A DNA stretch of 64,000 bases from Paenibacillus alvei DSM 29. GTDB lineage: Bacteria > Bacillota > Bacilli > Paenibacillales > Paenibacillaceae. Below are positions 1 to 8,298 of this stretch, one piece after another (the first letter of the stretch is position 1; every line of letters starts with the position of its first letter). A model generated the notes under the pieces. The model was not told the origin of the DNA, did no database searches, and was given only the letters and a program-made list of their open reading frames with translations. A program made the translations under genes and the position numbers. The DNA lies in the NCBI RefSeq assembly GCF_000293805.1, contig NZ_AMBZ01000002.1, positions 5,001 to 69,000 of the forward strand. Reading direction: 5' to 3'.

Positions 1-327
<327 letters not shown>

Positions 328-393
328 AGTTAAGTTTGAACTGCTCATATCTTTTGACGAGGTATTGCTACCTCATTCACAAACGTTGCTCGT

Positions 394-413
394 TGTTCAG
401 TTTTCAAAGAACA
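394..413 (-). promoter_or_regulatory. boxA-like rRNA antitermination signal in the rrn leader
   Basis: On the minus strand the sequence is TGTTCTTTGAAAACTGAACA, which matches the boxA-type element (TGYTCTTTgAAAA) normally found in Firmicute rRNA leaders about 70-100 bases before 16S. In known systems NusB/NusE bind the RNA copy and allow antitermination. Its place between the promoters and the 16S start supports the call; function is inferred from the family pattern. Confidence 0.7.
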
Positions 414-481
414 ATCTCAGTCAGTAACCAATCTCTTAGTTACTTTCTTTTTCTCACCGCTTTGTCAGCGGCGACTTTCAT

Positions 482-510
482 ATCTTATCATTTCATTCAG
501 TTGATGTCAA
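482..510 (-). promoter_or_regulatory. rrn promoter P2 (sigma-A type)
   Basis: Minus strand: -35 TTGACA at 510-505, a 17-base spacer, and -10 TAAGAT at 487-482. The -35 box is perfect and the -10 keeps the important T, A and final T. It sits about 155 bases before the 16S 5' end, the usual distance for the promoter nearest the gene in Bacillus-type rrn operons. Confidence 0.75.
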
Positions 511-600
511 CACTTTTTTTCAAATGTTTTTTTCAACTGTTCTTTATGATGTTATTCCCACTCGCTTCATGTCGAAGTCGTTCAGAAGGGAACGAAAAAT

Positions 601-629
601 AATTTATCATATATTCGAAAACACGTCAA
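601..629 (-). promoter_or_regulatory. rrn promoter P1 (sigma-A type)
   Basis: Minus strand: -35 TTGACG at 629-624, a 17-base spacer, -10 TAAATT at 606-601. It lies 119 bases upstream of P2 in the same orientation, giving the tandem promoter arrangement typical of Bacillus and Paenibacillus rRNA operons. Positions 330-650 hold no believable gene; the region is AT-rich leader and promoter DNA. Confidence 0.65.
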
Positions 630-650
630 CACTTTTTTAAAACTTTTTTA

Positions 651-875
651 TTACATAGTAACATTGCGATGATTCCTTGCATACTTAGACAGTTCTTTAG
701 GTGAAGCTATCCGTGCATACATGCGGAATACCGTGCGATATCGCTTTGATATGGCATCCCGAATTTCTACTTCTAAACGTTTATCGCTTAAGTCGAACAG
801 CATCTCATCTAATTCTTTTCGAAGCATATAACTTAACTCTTTACATTCTCTCTCATTGAACAGAAATCCTAGCAT
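651..875 (-). CDS. small conserved-looking protein of unknown function
   Basis: I do not recognise this gene. The 74-residue product is charged and mostly helical in appearance, with a leucine/glutamate-rich first half (KELSYMLRKELDEMLFDL) and a basic C-terminal half; there is no signal peptide or membrane segment. A strong Shine-Dalgarno sequence (AAGGGAGG, complement of 888-895) lies 12 bases before the chosen ATG at 875; an ATG directly abutting the Shine-Dalgarno site at 887 is too close. The gene ends about 22 bases before the upstream rrn promoter, in the same direction as the rRNA. Coding status is supported mainly by the ribosome binding site and the undisturbed frame. Confidence 0.6.
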   Translation of the reverse strand: MLGFLFNERECKELSYMLRKELDEMLFDLSDKRLEVEIRDAISKRYRTVFRMYARIASPKELSKYARNHRNVTM

Positions 876-1076
876 AACTGACCGCATCCTCCCTTGAGAC
901 AATACCCCATTGAACATAATGTCTTGCTTCCATAAAGCGCATTACAGCCATAAGGTGAGCTTCAGGCTGACAGCATACACCCGCTTCTGTGATTTTACAG
1001 AAAGAATGGTGCCGCTTTACTGTTATGCTCATTTTTAAGACGTTTTATCACAGGGAGGTGCGTATTCTTCATCTAG

Positions 1077-1682
1077 TTAACTATGCATGAGCCAAAATGT
1101 GACTGTACTCTCAATAATAGCAGCTACTAGCAGCATTGCGGTTATCCATACAGCCCCTACTCCGGTATGCTTCACCCATTCTATAATTGTAGGCACTTCG
1201 GTTCGTTTCCGTTTGCTAAAGCATCGCTGCAAAATAAGCATTCCAAATCTCATACCGTAGGCTCCTGCGATAAGAATGGCCGGAATTTCAAGTATCCCGT
1301 GCGGCAGTAAGCCCTTGACGATTGTACTTGCTAAATCAATGCCTTGTGACTCCATCATCCGAAGCAGCAGCCCGATCACCATGCCATTGATAACAAGGAA
1401 GGCTGCTGGAACAATTCCTAATACGATCCCAGCAAACATAATTAAAACGGCTTTAATCGCATTGTTATAGAAAATGAACACAAAGAACGACAACTCTTGA
1501 TTTTCGGATTGCATCAACTGATCCCGAATGCTCTGAATCCCTTTGAGCTGCTCCATAATAAACCCTTCAAACCCGCTCCACTGGTTCCCCAGTATGTAAC
1601 CTCCAGCAAAAAGCACGACAGCGGCTAGGAGATACAAGCGAATCTGCTTTAACGTATTCCACCATGATGGAAATCGAAGCAT
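1077..1682 (-). CDS. SpoIIM-family (DUF95) membrane protein
   Basis: A 201-residue integral membrane protein with about five hydrophobic segments (roughly residues 16-36, 65-85, 88-112, 130-155 and 175-198). The motif GLLPHGILEIPAI, with a Pro-His-Gly turn and a buried Glu, is the signature of the SpoIIM/DUF95 family, whose best known member works with SpoIID and SpoIIP in peptidoglycan degradation during engulfment. The start at 1682 is chosen because GGAGG (complement of 1689-1693) lies six bases upstream; the longer reading frame has no such site. It neighbours pdaB and kbaA, other sporulation genes, but the true spoIIM usually lies elsewhere, so this may be a paralogue. Confidence 0.8.
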   Translation of the reverse strand: MLRFPSWWNTLKQIRLYLLAAVVLFAGGYILGNQWSGFEGFIMEQLKGIQSIRDQLMQSENQELSFFVFIFYNNAIKAVLIMFAGIVLGIVPAAFLVINGMVIGLLLRMMESQGIDLASTIVKGLLPHGILEIPAILIAGAYGMRFGMLILQRCFSKRKRTEVPTIIEWVKHTGVGAVWITAMLLVAAIIESTVTFWLMHS

Positions 1683-1754
1683 ATGAACCCTCCTTTCAGA
1701 CTGACCTGCAGACATAATTCTATATACTCAGCATACAGTGTAGTAAACAAGCAT

Positions 1755-1772
1755 GACAAGCTGCAGCTTGTC
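1755..1772. repeat. 18-bp perfect palindrome upstream of pdaB
   Basis: GACAAGCTGCAGCTTGTC is fully self-complementary, with no loop. It lies in the 164-base gap between the divergent SpoIIM-family gene (start 1682) and pdaB (start 1847), where a dimeric regulator could bind. It has no T-tract, so it is not a terminator. Function unknown. Confidence 0.5.
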
Positions 1773-1846
1773 GACGGGCAGCAATATATTGGATTACTTC
1801 CTGTTAAGAAGCCCCATTCCAACGGTACGAGAGGAGCAGCCTTGCT

Positions 1847-2651
1847 ATGAATTACTTTTATGTATTTAGCGGCAAAAAATAAAACGCGTATTCTTCCTCG
1901 CTATTGCGATGTTATTCGCCGCTGGTGTCGTTTACGTGGAGAGCGACAACATCACTGTATTTTCAGAAGGCAGCAGTCCTTCTGCGATTTACAGTGTTCC
2001 TACTGACAAAAAATGCTCGCACTAACGTTCGATATCAGTTGGGGCGATAGCCGCATCGAGCCTATTTTACAGGTTTTGCAGGAGAAGGGTGTCAAGAAAG
2101 CAACGTTTTTTCTCTCCTCTCCTTGGAGCAAAACGCACAGTGATCTAGTGAAAAAGATCGTAAGCGCAGGCTATGAAATTGGAAGCCATGGTCACAAGCA
2201 TGACAATTACAGCAGTATGAGTGATGAGGATATTCGCAAGCAAATACAAGCAGCCCATCATATTTTGACCGAAGTTACGGGGAAATCTCCGAATTTAATC
2301 CGCATGCCCAATGGGGATTTTGACAAACGTGTTCTCCAAATCGCGAATAGCCTAAATTATAAAGTTATTCAATGGGATACGGATTCATTGGATTGGAAAA
2401 ATCCCGGGGTCGATACGATTGTAAACCGTGTTGTTAGCAAAGCACATCCTGGGGACATTATTCTCATGCACGCCAGTGATTCATGCAAGCAAACCCACCT
2501 CGCTCTGCCGACCATTCTGGATCAGCTGTCTGCCAAGGGATTTGAGTTCGTCACGGTCTCGGAACTAATACAACAAACAGAAATGAAGAGCAAAGCAATT
2601 CAAGATCAAGCGACCATGATGGAGCATTTGCAAAATGCAGTTGGCATGTAA
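1847..2651 (+). pseudogene. pdaB: sporulation polysaccharide deacetylase PdaB, interrupted by two single-base frame breaks
   Basis: The intact C-terminal part (from 2013) is a NodB-type deacetylase domain: TFDISWG holds the catalytic Asp, GSHGHKHDN the metal-binding His pair, and RMPNGDFDKRVL, WDTDSLDW and LMHAS follow as in PdaB. The missing N-terminus is present upstream in other frames: ATG at 1847 with GAGGAG before it encodes MNYFYVFSGKK, then a membrane anchor (RVFFLAIAMLFAAGVVYVE) and SAIYSVPTDKK. Two A runs (1874-1879 and 2008-2013) each have six A where seven would keep the frame. Corrected, the protein has 268 residues, close to the family length. PdaB is needed to keep spores stable in late sporulation. 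The breaks look like consensus errors rather than decay. Confidence 0.88.
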
Positions 2652-2663
2652 GGAGATAAATCA

Positions 2664-2688
2664 AAACCACCCGTCCAACGGGTGGTTT
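2664..2688 (+). terminator. hairpin after pdaB, possibly the end of the IS200-like element
   Basis: AAACCACCCG (2664-2673) pairs with CGGGTGGTTT (2679-2688) around a five-base loop. It has no following T-tract, so it is weak as an intrinsic terminator. A related CCACCC/GGGTGG hairpin at 3340-3357 lies on the other side of the transposase remnant, which suggests the two are the subterminal stem-loops of the element. Confidence 0.5.
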
Positions 2689-2837
2689 GCACTTGGGGTA
2701 TAACCCCCTGTTGCCAAACTGCGCCTAAAGACGCTAGCCTGACAAATAAATTGTTCAGGCTCAGTGTAACTTGTCACTTTCACTTACCAGTTAAACTGGT
2801 TTACTTTTGCTTGCTACTGTTTCTGTTGAATGGATCT

Positions 2838-3262
2838 TCATACACTCAGTTTATCAACTGCTTGGTCATGTGCTTCCTGTTCACGTATATATTTTGCAAC
2901 GGTTGCTTCATTTAAGCCTACTGTGCTGACGTAGTATCCCTCAGCCCAAAATTTCTTTCCGATTTCCGTATTTATACTTCAGGCTTGCATGCTTCTCGAA
3001 TATCATCAATGAGCTTTTTCCCTTTAGATATCCCATGAATGAGATTTTTGGAGGAATTGCTACTAACATATGTACATGATCTGGCATCATGTGACCTTCT
3101 AAGATTTCCACCCCCCTTGTATTTACATAAACGCTTGAAAATTCCAATAAAGTCTCTCCTTACTTGATTATAGATCTCTTTCCGTCTATACTTCGGGGTG
3201 AACACAATGTGGTATTTGCACATCCACTTCGTGTGAGCTAGACTATAGTTCTTGTTTGCCAT
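2838..3262 (-). pseudogene. tnpA: IS200-type Y1 transposase TnpA remnant
   Basis: The N-terminal part (MANKNYSLAHTKWMCKYHIVFTPKYRRKEIY) is typical IS200 TnpA. The frame then shifts at a six-G run (complement of 3111-3116); the next frame carries GHMMPDHVHMLVAIPPKI with the HUH motif (HVH), then a three-residue-sized gap before FMGYLKGKSS. A second shift near 2965 separates this from the C-terminal part (FWAEGYYVSTVGLNEATV), which carries the expected tyrosine region. Two frame breaks plus a small deletion indicate real decay, unlike the single-base run losses elsewhere in the window. The stop is TGA at 2838. Confidence 0.8.
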
Positions 3263-3408
3263 CTAAGACCATTCCTTTCATTGAGCCTGAACATCTCAAT
3301 TTTATCGGGATGGTCTTGTTGGTCAAACCCTCGATCCCTCCACCCCATAGCGGGTGGTTTTTTGTTTCGTGCGGTTCACGCACTCAACGGGCTAAAGCCC
3401 ATAACAAG

Positions 3409-3434
3409 AAAGCTGACGGATTTCCGTCAGCTTT
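3409..3434 (-). terminator. intrinsic terminator overlapping the 3' end of kbaA
   Basis: AAAGCTGACGGA (3409-3420) pairs with TCCGTCAGCTTT (3423-3434), a 12-bp stem with a two-base loop. The kbaA stop codon (3427-3429) lies inside the stem. T-rich sequence follows on both strands, so it can work in both directions. Confidence 0.75.
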
Positions 3435-4029
3435 TTGCTGTGCCCAGCAGTCGATGCAGCATCAAAATTTGATATGCATTGCAGATTGCGAGCGGTATGT
3501 ATACGAACCAAGTAGCCATATTTCCAATATTAAGTGCTGACAATGTTTCAACTGTGGTGATGGCAATCATAAAGAATAAGGTTGGAATGAGAGCTGTTGC
3601 ATTTGTCGCTTTGACTTTCCAATAGGAAACAACGATAGCGAATACAAGGACGACTACGCCTAATAAGATATCCTCATATCCTCCTCTTGCTGCACCTTCT
3701 GGCCTGTCAACTAACAACATCCGTAAAAACATTAGATCCAGCAGAGCAATTACAGTCAATACGACCTGAACATACGGCCATCCTTTCTTAAATAGACCTA
3801 TGGCAATATAATTCAATGTCAAGTATGCGAAAAAGCCCATCTGAGAATAGACGCTTATCATACATCCGCTCAAAATCAGTTGAAGCACATTAAGCATAAT
3901 GTCCACTGGCCCTCTAAAATTGCCCATTTCCCCTTGAAATACTTGTAATGCGAGGCCAATGACGAGACTAATCGCCCCACCAATACATGTAGTCGTCCAA
4001 AATAAATAAGACCATTTTTTCAAATTCAT
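3427..4029 (-). CDS. kbaA: KinB signalling pathway activation protein KbaA
   Basis: A 200-residue protein with about six hydrophobic segments and short loops, matching the size and topology of KbaA, a membrane protein required for KinB input into the Spo0 phosphorelay that starts sporulation. The start at 4029 is chosen for the GGAGGTGG site (complement of 4036-4043) six bases upstream; the longer frame beginning at 4047 lacks one. Its neighbours are pdaB and gerD, the same set as the kbaA locus of B. subtilis, which supports the call more strongly than any single motif. Confidence 0.85.
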   Translation of the reverse strand: MNLKKWSYLFWTTTCIGGAISLVIGLALQVFQGEMGNFRGPVDIMLNVLQLILSGCMISVYSQMGFFAYLTLNYIAIGLFKKGWPYVQVVLTVIALLDLMFLRMLLVDRPEGAARGGYEDILLGVVVLVFAIVVSYWKVKATNATALIPTLFFMIAITTVETLSALNIGNMATWFVYIPLAICNAYQILMLHRLLGTAKS

Positions 4030-4158
4030 GGTGCTCCACCTCCGCAATGTTCATTATTTTACCAATGTTCTCAGCAAAAACTATCATTGTCAAACATAAT
4101 TCATAATTTCCTCCACATACTACGCGTGAGGACATGGACAGAAGGGAGCGAAGCTGTT

Positions 4159-4833
4159 ATGAAGGCACCACTGGGCAAGCTTGCGATTGTCAGTCTTATC
4201 GTAATCGTGCTGTTGACCTCTTGCGGCATGGAGCAGCCCACACAAAGCAGTAATCTCGATTATAAAGAAGTCAAAACGATGGTTGTCGATATTTTAAAGA
4301 CTGAGGAAGCTCAAAAGGCGATCCAATCAGGGCCATCAGGCGGTGGCGGCGGCGGTATGCAAGCCCAATCGCTTACCATGCAGCAGCAGGAGCAATTACG
4401 TACAGCTGTTAAGGATACACTTGTATCACCTGAATATGAAAAAGTGCTGGATAAGGTGATGAAGGATCCGAAATTCGCCGGGGAATTCGCTAAGGCTGTC
4501 AGCAAAGAAAATAAACAGATCCTGAAAGCATTAATGAAGGATCCAGAATATCAGAAGGATTTTGGGGATATTGTAAAATCACCGGATATGATGAAATCCT
4601 ATTTGGATATGGTGAAAACACCGGAGTATCGCAAACAGCTTCAAACGGTAATGAAAGACGCAATGAATAGCCCTTTATTTAAGCTTGAAGTTATGGACTT
4701 ATTAGGAAAGGTCGTTAAGGAAGAGCTTCAGCCGAAGGAAAAAGGTAAGGAAGGACAGAAAAAAGGCGGAGAAAAGCAAGGCGGTGGCGAGAGTGGAGGA
4801 TCTGAAGAAGAGGGCGGAAGTAGCGAAGGCTAA
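4159..4833 (+). CDS. gerD: spore germination lipoprotein GerD
   Basis: The 224-residue product has a lipoprotein signal peptide ending in LTSCG, with Cys22 as the lipidated residue. The mature part carries the repeating helical pattern of GerD (KVMKDPKFAGEF, ALMKDPEYQKDF, VKSPDMMKSYLD, VKTPEYRKQL, VMKDAMNSPLFK) and ends in a Lys/Gly/Glu/Ser-rich tail. In Bacillus spores GerD sits in the inner membrane and clusters germinant receptors into the germinosome. The start at 4159 follows an AGAAGGGAG site; the upstream ATG at 4087 would bury the signal peptide. A run of six glycines near residue 60 and the low-complexity tail are unusual. Confidence 0.92.
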   Translation: MKAPLGKLAIVSLIVIVLLTSCGMEQPTQSSNLDYKEVKTMVVDILKTEEAQKAIQSGPSGGGGGGMQAQSLTMQQQEQLRTAVKDTLVSPEYEKVLDKVMKDPKFAGEFAKAVSKENKQILKALMKDPEYQKDFGDIVKSPDMMKSYLDMVKTPEYRKQLQTVMKDAMNSPLFKLEVMDLLGKVVKEELQPKEKGKEGQKKGGEKQGGGESGGSEEEGGSSEG

Positions 4834-4863
4834 TAGTTACGCTATCCCCTTTTGAAATCAAAA

Positions 4864-4895
4864 TGGAGAGGAGCTCCTGATTTGGGCCCTCTCCA
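4864..4895. terminator. bidirectional terminator between gerD and salA
   Basis: TGGAGAGG (4864-4871) pairs with CCTCTCCA (4888-4895). On the minus strand, which serves salA (ending at 4908), it is followed by ATTTTGATTTC. gerD ends 30 bases away on the other strand, so one hairpin serves convergent genes. Confidence 0.6.
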
Positions 4896-4907
4896 ATCTT
4901 GATCTTG

Positions 4908-6053
4908 TTATATCGAACCGGCTTGTATCTTTGCATTAACAGCCGTGGCCAGTTCATCGAACAGCTTCCCAATTGGGGAATCAGCCTTATATATAGAAGG
5001 TGCATAATCTGGCTCAGCAGGATGGTTGTCAGGAGCACCAAGCGGGAGCTGTGCAAGCAAATCAACATGAAGCTCATCTGCAAGCTTCGCACCGCCACCG
5101 CGTCCAAATACATACTGCTTCTCGCCACACGAGCCGCATTCCAAGTAGGACATATTTTCAACGATCCCAATAATGTCATGCTTCGTATGAACGGCCATCG
5201 TTCCTGCGCGCGCTGCAACAAAAGCAGCTGTCGCATGCGGTGTTGTAACGATGATTTCTTGGCTTTGCGGAATCATCTGATGGATATCGAGAGCGACATC
5301 CCCCGTACCCGGCGGCAAGTCGAGAAGCATGTAGTCTAGATCTCCCCATTGTACTTCTTGGAAGAAATTACGCAACATCTTGCCAAGCATCGGACCACGC
5401 CATACGACTGGACTATTGTCTTCCACAAAGAATCCCATGGACATTACCTTCACTCCAAAGCGCTCTTGCGGAATGATATAGTTGTCCACCACTACTGGGC
5501 GATCTTCTATTCCCATCATATCAGGTACACTAAACCCATAAATATCTGCATCTATAAGACCAACACGCTTACCGAGACGAGCAAGCGCAACCGCAAGATT
5601 CACGGTAACCGTTGATTTTCCAACCCCGCCCTTGCCGCTCGCAATTGCAATGAACTTGACTCCAGATTCCGGATCCAAGATAGGATGCTGCTCTAATCCC
5701 GTACCATGTCCGCGAGGAGCAGTGCCTCCTTGAGCGTTACGGCTCGCATTCGCTTGCTCCGGAGATTGCCCTTGCATCGCTATCCCTGCAGCATTACATT
5801 CAGCTTCAGAAGCAATCCGAGTACGCACATATACATTGTGCTGTCCAATTCTAGCCAAACGTTCCTTAATCTGTTCGGCCAGCGATTCGCGTGCGGCTGC
5901 ATCTGCTGCCTGCGGCGCTACGATAGCCGTCAGCTTCACTTCATCTTGCTTAATCATCATATCGCGAATCCAATGAAGGCTTGTCATGTCTTGTCCGGAC
6001 ACCGGCTCTTGCAAGCCCTGCAGCGCTTGCAGCACTTCTTCTTTCGTCGTCAT
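4908..6053 (-). CDS. salA: Mrp/ApbC-family P-loop ATPase (SalA-like)
   Basis: A 381-residue protein with an N-terminal MIP18/DUF59 domain (about residues 1-90), a variable linker, and a Mrp NTPase domain. The deviant Walker A SGKGGVGKST spans residues 139-148, with the signature lysine at 141; LPPGTGD follows at 247-252 and the conserved CxxC (Cys306, Cys309) is present. Mrp proteins carry or transfer Fe-S clusters; in B. subtilis SalA represses scoC and so affects protease production. It lies downstream of cwlD in the same direction, as in B. subtilis. The regulator role is inferred from position; the Fe-S carrier role is equally possible. Confidence 0.88.
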   Translation of the reverse strand: MTTKEEVLQALQGLQEPVSGQDMTSLHWIRDMMIKQDEVKLTAIVAPQAADAAARESLAEQIKERLARIGQHNVYVRTRIASEAECNAAGIAMQGQSPEQANASRNAQGGTAPRGHGTGLEQHPILDPESGVKFIAIASGKGGVGKSTVTVNLAVALARLGKRVGLIDADIYGFSVPDMMGIEDRPVVVDNYIIPQERFGVKVMSMGFFVEDNSPVVWRGPMLGKMLRNFFQEVQWGDLDYMLLDLPPGTGDVALDIHQMIPQSQEIIVTTPHATAAFVAARAGTMAVHTKHDIIGIVENMSYLECGSCGEKQYVFGRGGGAKLADELHVDLLAQLPLGAPDNHPAEPDYAPSIYKADSPIGKLFDELATAVNAKIQAGSI

Positions 6054-6123
6054 GATGGCACCTCGTCTCCTATGAAGTTCATATCGGTCACTATGTAACC
6101 GCTTCTATTATAGCATAAGGTCC

Positions 6124-6906
6124 TCATTTCCCAGTCTTTTCCCCTGCAATATATCGCAAAATTCCCTTGTAAATGGATGCAGCTAACTTACGCTGATATT
6201 CTTCATTAGCCAACATTCGCGATTCTTCCGGATTTGAGAGGAATCCAGACTCCACCAATACAGAAGGGATTGAGATATGATCCATAAAGTAAAGCTTTCG
6301 ATCCGTCGGTTTGGCTTCCCGATCGGTATTGCCCAAATTCGTTCGAATTTCAGCTTGAATCCACTTCGCTAAACGCTCATTATCGGGATGGCGATTCGTA
6401 TAAAAGGCCTGTGCCCCACTCCAGCGCGAAGAAGGAACACTGTTCATATGGAGACTAATGACGACGTCCACTTTCTTTTCCTTGATATAGCTTACACGCT
6501 TCTTCAAGTCCTCAGCTTTCCTTCGAGAATAACCTTTCGTATTCTTATCTGCCAAATCATAGTCTCCTTCACGTGTCATGACAACAATAGCACCTGCTTG
6601 CTGCAAATAATCCCGTAACAAAAGCGCAATCGTTAAATTGATATCCTTTTCGAGCAGTCCTTCACGACCTACAGCTCCCCCATCCACGCCTCCATGCCCC
6701 GCATCGATTGCAATCACTTTGCCTGATAACGGAATCGACCAATACGTCCACGTTTTCGATACCGGCATCTCCATTGTCATTACCGTGATGACGGCAAGCA
6801 CCAGGCATAGGCTTATCACCCATTGGCGGACATTACGCAACGGTATCCATAAGATTGACGTTTGTCTTCGTTTTTGTTTCATTTGTCCCCATCTCACATT
6901 TTTCAC
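6124..6906 (-). CDS. cwlD: spore cortex N-acetylmuramoyl-L-alanine amidase CwlD
   Basis: The 260-residue product has one N-terminal membrane anchor (about residues 25-45) and an Amidase_3 domain. IDAGHGGVDGGAVG carries the first zinc His, EKDINL the zinc Glu, and SLHMNS the second zinc His; the catalytic Glu is in VLVESGFLSNPEES. CwlD removes peptide side chains from cortex peptidoglycan so that muramic-delta-lactam can form, acting with PdaA. The start is a GTG at 6906, eight bases after GGAGGTGG; the ATG at 6945 is possible but has a weaker site. It is preceded by sat and followed by salA on the same strand. Confidence 0.93.
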   Translation of the reverse strand: MKNVRWGQMKQKRRQTSILWIPLRNVRQWVISLCLVLAVITVMTMEMPVSKTWTYWSIPLSGKVIAIDAGHGGVDGGAVGREGLLEKDINLTIALLLRDYLQQAGAIVVMTREGDYDLADKNTKGYSRRKAEDLKKRVSYIKEKKVDVVISLHMNSVPSSRWSGAQAFYTNRHPDNERLAKWIQAEIRTNLGNTDREAKPTDRKLYFMDHISIPSVLVESGFLSNPEESRMLANEEYQRKLAASIYKGILRYIAGEKTGK

Positions 6907-6997
6907 AAAAAAGTCCACCTCCGCTCCATAAAGACTCCTAATCATCTATATGGGACGAGGTGGACAAATATACGTTATCTGCCGAAGGTTCCTCTAT

Positions 6998-8176
6998 TCA
7001 ATTCGTACGAGCAGTTGTGGAATGTGCCATTCCTTCGATTAAGATACGGGCTACCTCCGGTCTCGAGAACTCTGGCGGAGGACATGTTCCCTCACGCAAT
7101 AAGGCACGTACCTTCGTCCCCGACAAGGTCAAATGATGGGTCGCACTGTGAGGGCAGGTTTTGTTGGAGGCCATACCGCCACATGTCCTGCAATAGAAGC
7201 TATGCTCAAAGAACAAAGGCTGTATTCCTAGTTCTCCTGGTTCGAAGGAGCTGAATATATGCTGAGCATCATAGGTGCCGTAATAATCGCCTACTCCTGC
7301 ATGATCGCGGCCAACAATGAAATGTGTACAGCCGTAGTTTTTCCGTACGATGGCATGGAATATGGCTTCTCTTGGCCCCGCATAACGCATTGCAGCTGGG
7401 AATACTCCAAGAAATACTCGATTCTCTGGATAATAATTCGCTAGTAATGCTTCATAACTGCGCATGCGCACATCAGCAGGGACATCATCAGATTTGGTTT
7501 CCCCAACGAGCGGATTTAAAAATAATGCATCTACAATTTCCATTGCACTCTTTTGAATATACTCGTGTGCACGATGAACCGGATTTCGCGTTTGGAAGCC
7601 TACAATCGTTCTCCAGCCTTTGTCCGCAAATAATCGACGAGTCTCCGCCGGATCAAAATAATATTGGGTAAACTGATCCGGCTGCTTTCGCTCCAATACG
7701 GACACCTTGCCTCCTACATATGTAGAAGGTCGCTTCAGAAGCTTCTCGACCCCAGGATGCGCCGTATCCATCGTTCTGTAGACTTGTTCTGCTTCATGCA
7801 GTAAGTCCGCCTGATAGATGCTTTCGATGTCAATAGTGCCATACAGTTTTCCATCCTCTTCCCCAACTAAAGCTGCCGTTTCTCCAATCGAGAGTTCCTT
7901 TGCAACTTCATCAGTCACTGCCAACGTAATAGGCAAGCTCCATATGATGTCATTTGCCAGCCTCATCCGAGCTACTACACTCTTATAATCGTCCTCATTC
8001 ATAAAGCCTTCTAGTGGAGAAAAAGCCCCTACCCCGATCATTTCTAAATCTGATAATGTCCGACCGTCTATTTGGATATGCGGCAAAGCTGCCGCCTCAT
8101 TGCGTTTATGTTCCTTATCACCTTCCAGTACTAGTCGATTGACTAGTATCCTCCCGTGAGGTTCTATTGTTGGCAT
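6998..8176 (-). CDS. sat: sulfate adenylyltransferase (ATP sulfurylase)
   Basis: A 392-residue single-domain ATP sulfurylase, which makes adenosine phosphosulfate (APS) and pyrophosphate from sulfate and ATP. The active-site motifs [11 protein letters not shown] (with HxxH) and GRDHAG are intact, as is the C-terminal Cys set [17 protein letters not shown] seen in Sat proteins of Gram-positive bacteria. No APS kinase domain is fused. The ATG at 8176 lies eight bases after AGGTGG; a GTG four codons upstream overlaps the site. It is 122 bases downstream of cysH with no terminator between them, so the two probably share a transcript. Confidence 0.95.
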   Translation of the reverse strand: MPTIEPHGRILVNRLVLEGDKEHKRNEAAALPHIQIDGRTLSDLEMIGVGAFSPLEGFMNEDDYKSVVARMRLANDIIWSLPITLAVTDEVAKELSIGETAALVGEEDGKLYGTIDIESIYQADLLHEAEQVYRTMDTAHPGVEKLLKRPSTYVGGKVSVLERKQPDQFTQYYFDPAETRRLFADKGWRTIVGFQTRNPVHRAHEYIQKSAMEIVDALFLNPLVGETKSDDVPADVRMRSYEALLANYYPENRVFLGVFPAAMRYAGPREAIFHAIVRKNYGCTHFIVGRDHAGVGDYYGTYDAQHIFSSFEPGELGIQPLFFEHSFYCRTCGGMASNKTCPHSATHHLTLSGTKVRALLREGTCPPPEFSRPEVARILIEGMAHSTTARTN

Positions 8177-8298
8177 AGTGGTTTCCACCTCTCCTCTCGC
8201 AGCAACAATACTCCTATTATTCGATGAAAGATAAGTTTAGATTATGAGCTCCACATTTACACTTGTGCAATGCCTTTTAACTTTTAATGGCTATAAAA

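Larger units (their letters stand above)
2664..3408 (-). mobile_element. decayed IS200/IS605-like insertion element
   Basis: A single-gene IS200-type element: a broken Y1 transposase on the minus strand (2838-3262) flanked by stem-loops (2664-2688 and 3340-3357, plus the GGGCTAAAGCCC palindrome at 3389-3400) and no long inverted repeats, as expected for HUH/Y1 elements. The exact ends are uncertain because no target duplication is made by this family. It separates pdaB from kbaA, which are adjacent in B. subtilis. Confidence 0.65.

Noticed and set aside
2682-2915. 77-codon plus-strand frame after pdaB
   Set aside because: It begins inside the hairpin and lies antisense to the TnpA remnant; it has no ribosome binding site.
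3111-3116. TnpA frame break taken as another short homopolymer run
   Set aside because: Here the G run is one base longer, not shorter, than the family frame needs, and a second break and a small deletion exist, so it is treated as real decay.
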